64,000 nucleotides of DNA from Desulfurobacteriaceae bacterium (GTDB taxonomy: Bacteria > Aquificota > Aquificia > Desulfurobacteriales > Desulfurobacteriaceae): assembly GCA_027051905.1 (NCBI GenBank), contig JALUGO010000009.1:62001-126000 (forward strand), in the 5' to 3' direction. Below, piece by piece: positions 34,141 to 42,802 of the stretch. Within the stretch, counting starts at the first letter, position 1; the number at the start of each line of letters is the position of its first letter. The translations under genes and the position numbers were made by a program. The notes beneath the pieces were generated by a model, which had not been told where the DNA came from, made no database searches, and saw nothing but the letters and a program-made list of their open reading frames with translations.

Positions 34141-34368
34141 TTAAGCGCTTGCTATTTCTTCGTACTCCTCTGGAGTAAAGACGTAGATGCAGAAGTCGGG
34201 GCATATCATTTCACACTGCTTACACCCTATGCACTTTTCAGGGTGTGCAACGGTCATAACTGCCCTAACTTTGTCAAGCTCAAGAACTTTTGTGGGGCAG
34301 ACCGATGCACAGATGTTGCACCCCTTGCACCAGTCCTCTCTAACTTCAACAATTCCTTTTACAGCCAT
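34141..34368 (-). CDS. korD: 2-oxoglutarate:ferredoxin oxidoreductase, delta (2x[4Fe-4S] ferredoxin) subunit
   Basis: 75 residues. Two complete cluster motifs, CKGCNICASVCP (about 13-24) and CIGCKQCEMICP (about 46-57). It passes electrons between external ferredoxin and the beta-subunit cluster. Gene order delta-alpha-beta-gamma is that of four-subunit archaeal-type enzymes. Spacing to sucD is 11 bp, with a GGAGGAAAGT site. Confidence 0.9.
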   Translation of the reverse strand: MAVKGIVEVREDWCKGCNICASVCPTKVLELDKVRAVMTVAHPEKCIGCKQCEMICPDFCIYVFTPEEYEEIASA

Positions 34369-34379
34369 ACTTTCCTCCT

Positions 34380-35282
34380 TTAGAGAAGTCCTCTTTCCTT
34401 TAAGGCTTTTTCCATCATCTCGCCAATTTCGGCTGGAGTGTTGCAGACGTAAGCACCGGCTTCCCTTAGTGCCTCCATCTTGCTCTTTGCATCTCCCTTG
34501 CCGCCGGAGATGATTGCTCCAGCGTGTCCCATCCTCCTTCCCGGAGGAGCTGTAACTCCCGCTATGTATGCAACAACAGGCTTCTCAACGTTCTCCTTAA
34601 TGTACTCAGCAGCCTCCTCCTCCATTGTTCCACCAATCTCACCTATGAGGACAATGGCATCTGTATCAGGGTCGTTGTTGAACATCTCAACGGCTTCTCT
34701 GTGTGTAGTTCCGGGAACAGGGTCTCCACCAATTCCAATAACTGTTGACTGTCCGATTCCTCTCATAGTTAGCTGGTAGGCAGCTTCGTATGTAAGTGTT
34801 CCTGAACGGGAGACAATCCCAACCCTTCCCTTCTTAAAGATGTGGCCGGGCATGATTCCCATCTTACACTCTTCTGGTGTAATAATTCCTGGGCAGTTTG
34901 GGCCGATGTAGCGAACACCGGTTCCTTCTAGGGTTCTCTTAACCTTAACCATGTCGTTAACGGGAATTCCTTCTGTAATGCAAACGATCAGCTTGATTCC
35001 TGCGTCTGCTGCTTCCATTATTGCATCTGCCGCAAAAGCAGGCGGAACAAAAATGAGGGAAGCATCTGCTCCTGTTTCTTTTACAGCCTCTTCAACTGTG
35101 TTGAAAACGGGAACTTCATACTTTCCTTCATCGTCTTTCCAGATAAGCCCTCCCTTACCGGGAGTTACACCTGCAACTATCTGTGTTCCGTAGTCTAAAC
35201 ACTGCTTTGCGTGGAAAGAACCCTCTTTTCCTGTAAGCCCTTGAACTACAACTTTCGTGTTTTTATTCACCAAAACGCTCAT
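34380..35282 (-). CDS. sucD: Succinyl-CoA synthetase (ADP-forming), alpha subunit
   Basis: 300 residues from the ATG at 35282, which follows AAGGAGGGGAAA; the open frame reaches 35303, overlapping sucC, but that start has no site. CoA-binding Rossmann domain [35 protein letters not shown] at the N-terminus. The phospho-histidine region is [11 protein letters not shown] near residue 245. It makes succinyl-CoA from succinate in the reductive direction, feeding KorDABC encoded just downstream. Confidence 0.95.
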   Translation of the reverse strand: MSVLVNKNTKVVVQGLTGKEGSFHAKQCLDYGTQIVAGVTPGKGGLIWKDDEGKYEVPVFNTVEEAVKETGADASLIFVPPAFAADAIMEAADAGIKLIVCITEGIPVNDMVKVKRTLEGTGVRYIGPNCPGIITPEECKMGIMPGHIFKKGRVGIVSRSGTLTYEAAYQLTMRGIGQSTVIGIGGDPVPGTTHREAVEMFNNDPDTDAIVLIGEIGGTMEEEAAEYIKENVEKPVVAYIAGVTAPPGRRMGHAGAIISGGKGDAKSKMEALREAGAYVCNTPAEIGEMMEKALKERGLL

Positions 35283-35292
35283 TTTCCCCTCC

Positions 35293-36462
35293 TTATAGTT
35301 CACCTTTTGCTGCTTCTACTGCCTTTTGGGCGCCGTCTGCCATGTCTTTGGCAGGGATTATGTTGAGGCCGCTCTCCTCAAGCATCTTCCTTCCAAGCTC
35401 AACGTTTGTTCCCTCAAGGCGTACGATTAGAGGCCTGTCAAGCTCAACCTGTTTTGCGGCCTCTATGATTCCTCCAGCTATCCTGTCGCACCTTACGATT
35501 CCGCCGAAAATGTTGACGAAGATGGCCTTTACTTTAGGATCTGAGAGTAGGAGCCTGAATGCTGCTGCAACTCTCTCAACTGTGGCAGTTCCACCAACGT
35601 CTAAGAAGTTTGCAGGCTCTCCGCCGTAGAACTTGATCGTATCCATCGTTGCCATTGCAAGGCCGGCACCGTTGACCATGCAGCCGATGTTCCCATCAAG
35701 CCTTACGTAGTTGAGGTCCCACTTCTTGGCCTCAAGCTCTAACGGGTCAATCTGGGTTGTGTCCTCAAGCTCCTGAATGTCTGGGTGCCTGTAGAGGGCA
35801 TTGTCGTCAAAGTCAATCTTTGCGTCTAAGCAGATGAAGTTGTCCTCTTTTGTTTTAACAAGGGGGTTTATCTCAATGAGAGATGCGTCTAAATCAAAGT
35901 ACATCTTTGATAGGGTCATGAGGATTTTTGCAAACTGGCTTACCAGTTTTCTATCTGTAAGACCTATTTTGAAAGCGATTTTCCTTGCCTGGTAGGGAAG
36001 AAGGCCAATCGCAGGATCAACGTGTTCTTTAATTATCAGCTCAGGGTTTGTCTTTGCTATCTCTTCAATCTCCATTCCGCCTGCTGCAGAGACCATAAAG
36101 ACAGGCCTTGAAACTTCCCTGTCTAACGTGAGGCCTACGTAAAACTCTTTGTCTATGTTTACTCCCTCTTCAATCAGAACGCAGTTGATTGGCAAGCCTT
36201 CAGGGTTCTGGTAGGTTTTGAGTCTGTTGCCTATCATTTCGGCAGCTATTTTGCCAGCCTCTTCCGGGGATTTTGCGAGTTTAACTCCTCCTGCTTTACC
36301 CCTTCCGCCGGCGTGAACCTGGGCTTTGACGACAACTACCGGTGTTCCAAGTTCTTTTGCAGCACATTCTGCTTCGTGGGCATTGTGGGCAACTATTCCC
36401 CTTGGAACGGGCAGGCCATACTTCTTAAATATCTCTTTTGCCTGATACTCGTGGATTTTCAT
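35293..36462 (-). CDS. sucC: Succinyl-CoA synthetase (ADP-forming), beta subunit
   Basis: 389 residues. ATP-grasp domain with [22 protein letters not shown] at the start and [21 protein letters not shown]. The C-terminal ligase part contains [14 protein letters not shown] and [11 protein letters not shown]. First gene of the suc-kor operon, with a GGAGGAAAG site. The 70-bp gap to the HD-GYP gene upstream is AT-rich and should contain the operon promoter, but I see no clear pair of boxes. Confidence 0.96.
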   Translation of the reverse strand: MKIHEYQAKEIFKKYGLPVPRGIVAHNAHEAECAAKELGTPVVVVKAQVHAGGRGKAGGVKLAKSPEEAGKIAAEMIGNRLKTYQNPEGLPINCVLIEEGVNIDKEFYVGLTLDREVSRPVFMVSAAGGMEIEEIAKTNPELIIKEHVDPAIGLLPYQARKIAFKIGLTDRKLVSQFAKILMTLSKMYFDLDASLIEINPLVKTKEDNFICLDAKIDFDDNALYRHPDIQELEDTTQIDPLELEAKKWDLNYVRLDGNIGCMVNGAGLAMATMDTIKFYGGEPANFLDVGGTATVERVAAAFRLLLSDPKVKAIFVNIFGGIVRCDRIAGGIIEAAKQVELDRPLIVRLEGTNVELGRKMLEESGLNIIPAKDMADGAQKAVEAAKGEL

Positions 36463-36533
36463 TCTTTCCTCCCGCCACTGAAATTGGTAATCATTTTAAC
36501 AAAATTTTTACAGAACGTTTACAAGAAAGAAAA

Positions 36534-38663
36534 CTAGGATTCAAACTCAAGTCTTGTAAGCTCTACCTTGAGGGCTTCTATGTCTTCTACGTTTTCTATC
36601 TGGTGGAGAGTAATTCTGATTTTCAGTTCTTCTTCTATCTTTTGCACGGCTTTCTCTACAGGCTCTTTCTCAGGGAAGAAGATCAGGAAGTTGTCTCCGG
36701 AGTATCTTGCTATTACACTGTCTTTCAGGCTGTTCAGGAGGAGCTCCACCGTCTTCTTCAGAATCTGATCCCCTTTTTCCCAGCCCTCTTTGACGTTTAT
36801 CTCCCGAAGCTCCTTAATATCTACCGTAAATGCCAGAAACTTACCAAATCTGTCCTGGGCTATTTTGTAGGCTAACTCTAAAGCGTTTCTGTTGAAAACT
36901 CCTGTTAGATGGTCTCTTAAGTAATAGTCCAGTCTCCTTTCCTCTATGGTAGAGAAGATATCGGAATCTATATACTGGTCTGCTATTTCTGGTGGTTCCT
37001 CATGGAGAAGGATGTGTAATGCGTTTTCTACAATTTCTGGGTCGTATTTTTTCCCAGACAGTTTTTTGAGTTCTGTTATGGCTTTGGACTTTGACATTCC
37101 TTTTCTGTATATCCTGTCGCTGGTCATTGCATCAAATGAATCTGCAACTGCAAGAATTCGAGCCTGAAGGGGAATCTCTTTTCCCTTTAACCCTTCCGGG
37201 TATCCGCTTCCGTCCCATCTTTCATGGTGGTATTTTATGCCTGGAAGAGAATTTTTTAGGACGTCTATGTGATTAAGAAGTTCATAACTGAGAGTAGGAT
37301 GGAGTTTAATAATTTCATATTCTTCATTTGAAAGTTTTCCTGGTTTTAACAGAATGCTGTCAGGGATTCCTATTTTTCCTATGTCGTGTAAAAGTCCAGC
37401 TACGTATATTGCTTTAACTTCATCCTTCCTGAGCCCCATTTCTTCTGCTATTCTCTTTGAAAAGTAAGCAACTCTTTCGGAATGGCCTCTAGTGTAAGAA
37501 TCTCTTATCTCTATGCCCCTAACAAGACTCTTTACTATTTTCTCTGTGAGTTCTTTCTCTTGTTTTAGTTTCGCTTCAAGGTTTTTGATAAGTTTTCTTA
37601 TTTCAACAGAAATTGCAATTGATTTGGCAATGTTTCTGATAAACTGTTTGGCATCCGGTTTCAGGGGAGTTTCTTTTTTTCTGAAAAATATTATAAAACC
37701 GGCTGTTTTAGACATAACTGTCAATGGTATACCGAATACATATTTAATTCCAAGTTTTTTCTCGTCTTCAGATAGAATAGAGGTTTTTTTGGTCTCGATT
37801 TCTCTTTCTAATTCGAGAATGTAGGGTTCTATTCCTTTAAGATCAGAGATAGCTTTCCTTTGAACTGATGGACTTTCTTTTTTATTGCGTGGAATATACC
37901 TAACTTGAATAAACTCGGAATCGTTTTCTTTTACTCCTATTATTACACCGTCACATTTTGTTATGTCTAATACGGTTCTCATGAGGCTGATGAATTCACC
38001 ATTAAATCCTTTTCCTACAGTCAGAAGGTGGATAAACTGAGAGATAACGTCTTCTCTTTCGCTTTTTCTTTTTATTGTTTCTATCATTCTATTTATACTT
38101 CTTCTTATTCTGTTAAATTCATCTCTGGAGCTATCTCGGGATTCGGGTAATTTTGAGAGTTCTCCCGTTGATATCTTTTTGATGTCTCTTTTTATCCTCC
38201 AGAGAGGTTTGAGGTAGAAGTTTCTAACAGCCAAAAGGATTAAACCCGATAGAAGAACTGTAACGAAAAAGATACCCAAAGCTATTTTCTTCGCTACCTG
38301 TTTTGCATATTCCAGAATGGTGTTCTTGTTAAGAAAAACGTATATTTTGAGATTCCCGTCGGGGAAGAGCAAGTTTTTTCTAATTACAAATTCGCTTTTT
38401 GAATTTTGAGGAACGTTCAAGTAAACTTTTTTTATGTATGGGGCTTTTTCTAGTATTTCCACAAGTTGCTTTGACTTTTTTTTAGAACCTAAGGATACAG
38501 AAACCACTTCTATGTAGTTCTCTGCGTTTTTTATGTTAACTTTTAGGATTTGTTCCTTTAGGAAAAGATAAGACAAAAAGTAGGAACTTATACCTATCAA
38601 AATTGCTACTGAAAGGTTTATTGTAGATAGTAACCAGTATTTATCGATGTTGAGTTTATTCAT
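36534..38663 (-). CDS. Membrane sensor: periplasmic domain-HAMP-GAF-HD-GYP with degenerate GGDEF
   Basis: 709 residues. TM helices at about 12-34 and 122-146 flank a periplasmic loop of about 85 residues. Then come a HAMP-like linker, a GAF-like domain (about 215-360), an HD-GYP phosphodiesterase domain (about 390-560: GLLHDIGKIGIPDSIL, HHERWDGSGYPEGLKG), and a C-terminal GGDEF-like domain (about 580-700: DHLTGVFNRNAL) whose active-site loop reads SGDNF, so it is unlikely to make c-di-GMP. Having GGDEF after HD-GYP is less usual. It overlaps the upstream lipoprotein gene by 8 bp, suggesting that protein supplies the periplasmic signal. Confidence 0.85.
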   Translation of the reverse strand: MNKLNIDKYWLLSTINLSVAILIGISSYFLSYLFLKEQILKVNIKNAENYIEVVSVSLGSKKKSKQLVEILEKAPYIKKVYLNVPQNSKSEFVIRKNLLFPDGNLKIYVFLNKNTILEYAKQVAKKIALGIFFVTVLLSGLILLAVRNFYLKPLWRIKRDIKKISTGELSKLPESRDSSRDEFNRIRRSINRMIETIKRKSEREDVISQFIHLLTVGKGFNGEFISLMRTVLDITKCDGVIIGVKENDSEFIQVRYIPRNKKESPSVQRKAISDLKGIEPYILELEREIETKKTSILSEDEKKLGIKYVFGIPLTVMSKTAGFIIFFRKKETPLKPDAKQFIRNIAKSIAISVEIRKLIKNLEAKLKQEKELTEKIVKSLVRGIEIRDSYTRGHSERVAYFSKRIAEEMGLRKDEVKAIYVAGLLHDIGKIGIPDSILLKPGKLSNEEYEIIKLHPTLSYELLNHIDVLKNSLPGIKYHHERWDGSGYPEGLKGKEIPLQARILAVADSFDAMTSDRIYRKGMSKSKAITELKKLSGKKYDPEIVENALHILLHEEPPEIADQYIDSDIFSTIEERRLDYYLRDHLTGVFNRNALELAYKIAQDRFGKFLAFTVDIKELREINVKEGWEKGDQILKKTVELLLNSLKDSVIARYSGDNFLIFFPEKEPVEKAVQKIEEELKIRITLHQIENVEDIEALKVELTRLEFES

Positions 38664-39192
38664 ATTTCTGCTTTCCGCATCGGATAAACTTTAGGTAAAT
38701 TTCTTTCTTTGGAGATAAGAGCATTGCAACTGCTGGATCTCTTAGTAACTCTATTCCATAGTTCCATCCTTTTATGATAGTTATAGCTTCTTTACGTTTC
38801 TTCAGGATTGAATCTTTCATTAACAGGATAAACCTCCCCCTTTTGCTGATATTTAAATTATTTTCTTTTCTTTTGAAAGCAACTATACATATAGGAATCC
38901 ATCTTTTGGTATAGTTTTCTATTTTCGCAACGGTTTTATCATCTGTTATAACGATAGTGTATTTACTGAAATTAAGAAATCTAATTAAGAAACTGCTGTC
39001 AGGGGTGGTATCACACTGAAGTTTTATTCCTTTTTTCTCAAAGAAACCGAAAAACTTGCTGGCTTTAAGTGGTAATTGAAGTTCAGGATCAGAAGATATT
39101 ACGTATATAGTTCGGTCATTGTTGCAGCTGTATAGCATTAAAAGTAGTAAAACTATAGCTAATGCTTCCAGTATAGGTTTTGTAAGCTTCAT
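38656..39192 (-). CDS. Small lipoprotein with substrate-binding-protein-like sequence, paired with the HD-GYP sensor
   Basis: 178 residues. Signal peptide with lipobox LMLYSC (C about 23). The mature part (LKASKFFGFFEKKGIKLQC ... NFSKYTIVITDDKTVAKI ... IVAFKRKENN) resembles NMT1/SsuA-type periplasmic binding proteins, which usually have an EAxxFGyFeeeGLdV-like opening, but it is only about half the usual length. It is translationally coupled to the downstream membrane HD-GYP gene, so a role as ligand-sensing partner is inferred. No transporter genes are adjacent. Confidence 0.65.
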   Translation of the reverse strand: MKLTKPILEALAIVLLLLMLYSCNNDRTIYVISSDPELQLPLKASKFFGFFEKKGIKLQCDTTPDSSFLIRFLNFSKYTIVITDDKTVAKIENYTKRWIPICIVAFKRKENNLNISKRGRFILLMKDSILKKRKEAITIIKGWNYGIELLRDPAVAMLLSPKKEIYLKFIRCGKQKYE

Positions 39193-39207
39193 GACGGGAC
39201 AATTATA

Positions 39208-40458
39208 TCATTTAATTGTAAGTTCTGATTTGATACATTCTGCCAATAGGTCAGCAATATGGAGGGTTTTTCTTTCAGATTCTATCCTTTCCAGGCCTTC
39301 AGCGATGTTCATAACACACCCGGGGCATTCTGTTAAAACGGCGTCTGCTCCTGTTGACTCTGCATTCCTTGCCTTTTTAAGCTGAATTTCCCTTGATATT
39401 TCCGGGTGAGAGAGTTTGAATGACCCTCCCATTCCGCAGCAGTTGTCGGCCTCAGGCATGTCAACAAACTCTACGTTCTGGAGAACTTTTAGAACGTCCA
39501 ACGGGTAGTGGCGGGGGATCTTCTGCCCTCGGACTATGTGGCAGGGGTGGTGCCAGGTAACCTTTACCTTTTTTGGGAGTTTCCACTTTCCAATCTCTTC
39601 AATGTTCTCGTAGAGGACTTCAATGAGCTCTTTTACAGGAAGTTTTAGCTCTTTATACTCTCCCTTTAAAACGTGGCCGCATGTTGCACAGGCAGAGACT
39701 ACAAAGTCTGCCTTTTCACCTCCCCACCCCTTCAGGTTCTTCTCTTTCATCTTCTCAAAGGATTTGAGGTCGCCAGAGAAGAAGGCGGGAGCTCCGCAGC
39801 AGAACTGCTCCCTGGGAACGAAAACCGTATAGCCAAGGGCGTTTAAAACCTTAACGACGTTCTCTGCAGTTTTCGTGTAGAAGTTGTTGAACATACACCC
39901 TGTAAAGAAGATTACTCTTCCCTTCTCCTCTCCCTTTGCCGTGTAGACTCTGTCTCTATCGTTAAACGGTTTTGAGCTGGGCTGTGGGAGTAGGACTTTC
40001 CCAAGTTTTGGAACCTTTACCGGCAATAGCCTGTTCTGTGGGCTGTTTGACTTTTTCGTGAAGAGCTTTGTTAGAGGAGATGTGAGTTTTCCAACGGTTT
40101 CAAGTAGATTCCTGTTTGAGAAGAGCTTAACTGCTGCTGCCTTTTCAGGGGGAAGTCCAAACTTCTCAACAGCTTTAGCTCTGGCAGAGATGATTATCTT
40201 TTCGTAGTCAACCATTACAGGGCAGATTTCGGCACACCTTAAACAGGTTGTGCAGAGGTTGAAAAAGTGAGCAGCTTCCCTGTCAAGCTCAGCTTTTCCT
40301 TTGTTTATAAGGTCTGCAAGGAATATTTTTCCCCTGGCAACGGAGGGCTCTTCGTGGGTAACGTTAAAAACCGGGCAGACCTGCCGGCAGGAGCCGCACC
40401 GAACGCACTTCTCAATCAGCTCGTCTGTTATTCCTAATATCTTTTTCTCCTCTGCCAT
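39208..40458 (-). CDS. GlcF-like iron-sulfur oxidoreductase (two 4Fe-4S plus two CCG domains)
   Basis: 416 residues. N-terminal ferredoxin part with CVRCGSCRQVCP (about 16-27) and CTTCLRCAEICP (about 69-80). Two cysteine-rich CCG domains follow, with FCCGAPAFF and NCCGMGGSF, as in glycolate oxidase GlcF and heterodisulfide reductase HdrB/D. It carries electrons from a flavin dehydrogenase or to quinone. No glcD-like FAD gene is adjacent, so the substrate is unknown. A Fur-like box lies in the upstream gap. Confidence 0.82.
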   Translation of the reverse strand: MAEEKKILGITDELIEKCVRCGSCRQVCPVFNVTHEEPSVARGKIFLADLINKGKAELDREAAHFFNLCTTCLRCAEICPVMVDYEKIIISARAKAVEKFGLPPEKAAAVKLFSNRNLLETVGKLTSPLTKLFTKKSNSPQNRLLPVKVPKLGKVLLPQPSSKPFNDRDRVYTAKGEEKGRVIFFTGCMFNNFYTKTAENVVKVLNALGYTVFVPREQFCCGAPAFFSGDLKSFEKMKEKNLKGWGGEKADFVVSACATCGHVLKGEYKELKLPVKELIEVLYENIEEIGKWKLPKKVKVTWHHPCHIVRGQKIPRHYPLDVLKVLQNVEFVDMPEADNCCGMGGSFKLSHPEISREIQLKKARNAESTGADAVLTECPGCVMNIAEGLERIESERKTLHIADLLAECIKSELTIK

Positions 40459-40512
40459 TTAAACCACCAAACTGGAAAGTTTCCTCTTAATTTAGTCCTG
40501 CAGTTTCTAAAT

Positions 40513-40531
40513 GGGAATGATTCTCATTTGA
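40513..40531 (-). promoter_or_regulatory. Fur-like operator upstream of the GlcF-like gene
   Basis: On the minus strand the sequence AATGAGAATCATT, an inverted repeat of AATGA/TCATT, sits in the 86-bp gap between pyrK and the GlcF-like gene. It matches the core of the classical 19-bp Fur box at 12 of 19 positions by eye, and extra GAAAT/ATTTC-like half-sites follow. It suggests iron-responsive control of the Fe-S protein gene. Confidence 0.5.
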
Positions 40532-40544
40532 AATGAAGTTGCTT

Positions 40545-41291
40545 TTAGAAGATAACCTCTTCAGCTCTGAAGATTGGGCCTTCAACGCAGCACCGCTTGT
40601 AGCCTTCTGTCGTTTTAACCGTGCACCCCAAACAGGCTCCTACACCGCAGGCCATCCTCCTGTCTAAAGAGAGGAAGCATTCCACCTTTTCCTCTTCTGC
40701 AATCTCCTTAACGGCTTTAAGCATCGGTGTTGGCCCGCAGGCCACCCAGGTGTAGTCTTTGAATTTGGGGAGCTCCGCCGTAACAAGCCCTCTTTTTCCG
40801 TAAGAGCCGTCTTCTGTGTAGATAAAGGTTTCTATTCCATACTTTCTCAGAAACGGAAGCCCTGAGAGGTTCTCAGAGCTCCGTTCTCCGTAAAGGACAA
40901 CAACTTCTTTCCCGGCCTCTTTGAACCACCTTGCTGCCAGGAAAAGGCCTCCTATTCCGATTCCTCCGGCGATGAAGAGGTACTTTTCTCTGTTTTCGGG
41001 AATTGAGTTCCCAAGGGGCATTAGAACTTCAACTTCTTCGCCGGCTTCTGTTTTTGTAAGGAGCTCCGTTCCTCTTCCGTAAACCCTGTAGAGGAAAGAG
41101 ACCCTGTTTCCCTCAACGTTGAAAATCCCTAAGGGGCGGCGAAGTAGGGGGTCAAACTGGAGATTACTCCTCACCTGAACCATTCCAAACTGGCCTGCCC
41201 TTATCTTTTCAATTGTTTCCTCGTATGCCTCAACTGTTAAGAGGTAGTCTCTTCCACAGACTCTGTAGTTCTCAACTACCTTAAAGCCCAT
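40545..41291 (-). CDS. pyrK: Dihydroorotate dehydrogenase electron transfer subunit (PyrK-type)
   Basis: 248 residues. Ferredoxin-reductase fold: FAD site RRPLGIFNVEG (R-x-P-S/L-type), NAD site FIAGGIGIGGLFLAARWF, CGPTPMLKAV, and a C-terminal [2Fe-2S] site CGVGACLGCTVKTTEGYKRCC. In PyrD type 1B enzymes it links FMN oxidation to NAD. pyrD is not in the window. It overlaps rpoZ by one base at the end of the ppiD-yicC-gmk-uma2-rpoZ-pyrK run. Confidence 0.9.
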   Translation of the reverse strand: MGFKVVENYRVCGRDYLLTVEAYEETIEKIRAGQFGMVQVRSNLQFDPLLRRPLGIFNVEGNRVSFLYRVYGRGTELLTKTEAGEEVEVLMPLGNSIPENREKYLFIAGGIGIGGLFLAARWFKEAGKEVVVLYGERSSENLSGLPFLRKYGIETFIYTEDGSYGKRGLVTAELPKFKDYTWVACGPTPMLKAVKEIAEEEKVECFLSLDRRMACGVGACLGCTVKTTEGYKRCCVEGPIFRAEEVIF

Positions 41292-41500
41292 TATTCCTCT
41301 CTCTTGGGGCAGACCTTTCCTTCTAGGATTTCAAAAAGTGCAATTACGGTCTTTTTATGTTCCTCTCCTTTCTCATCCTTTCCAAACGTGTATGGGTCAA
41401 CTGTGTAGAGGTGTCTTGCCCTTTTAGCTGCAACGTGGACAGTTTCATAGAAGTTTCCAACCTTCTCAACTACAGGTTCTAAGGGTATTCTCTTAGCCAT
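41291..41500 (-). CDS. rpoZ: DNA-directed RNA polymerase omega subunit
   Basis: 69 residues. Omega pattern IPLEPVVEKVGNFYETVHVAAKRARHL ... KTVIALFEILEGKV. Binds the C-terminus of beta' and helps assembly. In many bacteria rpoZ follows gmk directly; here a Uma2 gene intervenes and overlaps the rpoZ start by 8 bp (ATGGCTAA). Confidence 0.88.
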   Translation of the reverse strand: MAKRIPLEPVVEKVGNFYETVHVAAKRARHLYTVDPYTFGKDEKGEEHKKTVIALFEILEGKVCPKREE

Positions 41501-42116
41501 TTTCCTCCTCCTCTACAAGGTCTTTCAGCGTAAATGTGATGCCTTCAAGGATAAGTATTTTGTAGTCCCAGTCAACTATGAGCCACGGTTTTCCTTTCTC
41601 TGCAACCCATACCTTCTTCTCTTTTGTGAATATCCAGATAACCCTCTCCGTTCCGGCCTCTAAAAGGTCTTTTGTTTTTCTGTGGAAGTAGTCCATGGGG
41701 GTTGTGAACTTCCTCAGATCTGCCTTTGTGTCAACCTCTATGACAACTTTCGGTGGAACTTCAACGTAGGTGTCCTTTTTCAGGTAAGGTTTCACCTTCT
41801 CTTTTTCCCAGACTGCTATGTCAAGGTTGTACCAGTTCTTTGGAGCGAACTTGTATCCCACTTCGTTTCCCAGAACTGTGTAGCCCAGTTTTTTGAGTTT
41901 TGGGTAAAGTATTGAGAGTAATAGAGTAACTAAGTAAGACTGTAGTCCGCTGCTTCCTATTACCTCCTCCAGGCTCTTCTCGCCAGAGAGAACGAGGTTG
42001 TAGTCCCTGTAGTAGATGGGACTCCCGTGGCGCATCTCGTAGACGAGCTCTTTCGGTATTCGTTTCCTTTTCCTCTTTGGGGTCTCTTTTCCCTTCACTT
42101 TCTCTACCGTTGCCAT
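41493..42116 (-). CDS. Uma2 family (DUF820) protein inserted between gmk and rpoZ
   Basis: 207 residues. Basic N-terminal extension (KGKETPKRKRKRIPKELVYE), then the Uma2 core with NLDIAVWEKEK and PPKVVIEVDTKADL (PD-(D/E)xK-type D and E-x-D). It is divergent from the copy at 22004-22543. It lies in the middle of a housekeeping operon where gmk and rpoZ are usually adjacent, and overlaps rpoZ by 8 bp. Function unknown. Confidence 0.8.
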   Translation of the reverse strand: MATVEKVKGKETPKRKRKRIPKELVYEMRHGSPIYYRDYNLVLSGEKSLEEVIGSSGLQSYLVTLLLSILYPKLKKLGYTVLGNEVGYKFAPKNWYNLDIAVWEKEKVKPYLKKDTYVEVPPKVVIEVDTKADLRKFTTPMDYFHRKTKDLLEAGTERVIWIFTKEKKVWVAEKGKPWLIVDWDYKILILEGITFTLKDLVEEEENG

Positions 42117-42142
42117 TGTTTCCTTTTATGGGGTTCTGACTC

Positions 42143-42802
42143 TCAATTTAGTTCTGCTCCCTTTTCAAGGAGCTCCACCATCTCCGGGTCTTTCACTAAT
42201 TTCTCAAACTGGCCTTTAAGCCTTTCTGTTTTGCACTTTTCGGCTATCACTATAGACCTGAGTTTTTCGTAGGCATTCTCTAAAACGTCGTTTACAACTA
42301 TGTAGTCGTAGAGGGGAGCTCTCTCTACCTCTTTCCTTGCTATCCTCAGCCTTTTCTCTATCGTCTCCTCGTCATCAGTTCCTCTGCTCCTGAGCCTCCT
42401 CTCAAGCTCTTTAAACGATGGAGGAAGAATAAAGATGAGGACGGCCTCGGGGAAGTTCTTTTTTACCTGGAGAGCTCCCTGGGTGTCTATGTCAAGCAAA
42501 ATATCTTTCCCCTCGTTGAGGGCTTTAAGAACCTGGCTTTTAGACGTTCCGTAGAGATTTCCGTAAACCTCTGCCCACTCCAAAAAATCCCCCTCTTCAA
42601 CCATCTTCTCAAAAGTTTCCCTGTCAACGAAGAAGTAGTCTTTTCCATTTACCTCTCCAGGCCTCGGCTTTCTGGTTGTGTATGAGACCGAGAACTCCAT
42701 ATCTGGGAACTCTTTTAGGAGCATATGGGTAAGTGTTGTCTTTCCCGTTCCAGACGGGGCAGAGATGACGATTAAAAGGCCCTTCAGCTTTTCACTCAAC
42801 AT
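42143..42802 (-). CDS. gmk: Guanylate kinase
   Basis: Phosphorylates GMP to GDP. 219 residues. P-loop SAPSGTGKTTL near residue 15, GMP-binding segment FSVSYTTRKPRPGEVNGKDYFFV, and LLDIDTQGALQVKK. The start overlaps yicC by 11 bp, the usual yicC-gmk pair. The downstream gap to the Uma2 gene is only 26 bp. Confidence 0.97.
   Translation of the reverse strand: MLSEKLKGLLIVISAPSGTGKTTLTHMLLKEFPDMEFSVSYTTRKPRPGEVNGKDYFFVDRETFEKMVEEGDFLEWAEVYGNLYGTSKSQVLKALNEGKDILLDIDTQGALQVKKNFPEAVLIFILPPSFKELERRLRSRGTDDEETIEKRLRIARKEVERAPLYDYIVVNDVLENAYEKLRSIVIAEKCKTERLKGQFEKLVKDPEMVELLEKGAELN

Noticed and set aside
34130-34204. N-terminal extension of korA into korD
   Set aside because: Arg-rich non-family sequence without a ribosome site; GGGAGGAAAGT marks 34129.
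36438-36875. 145-residue frame on the plus strand
   Set aside because: It crosses the sucC 5' end and the antisense of the HD-GYP protein tail; no domain and no ribosome site.
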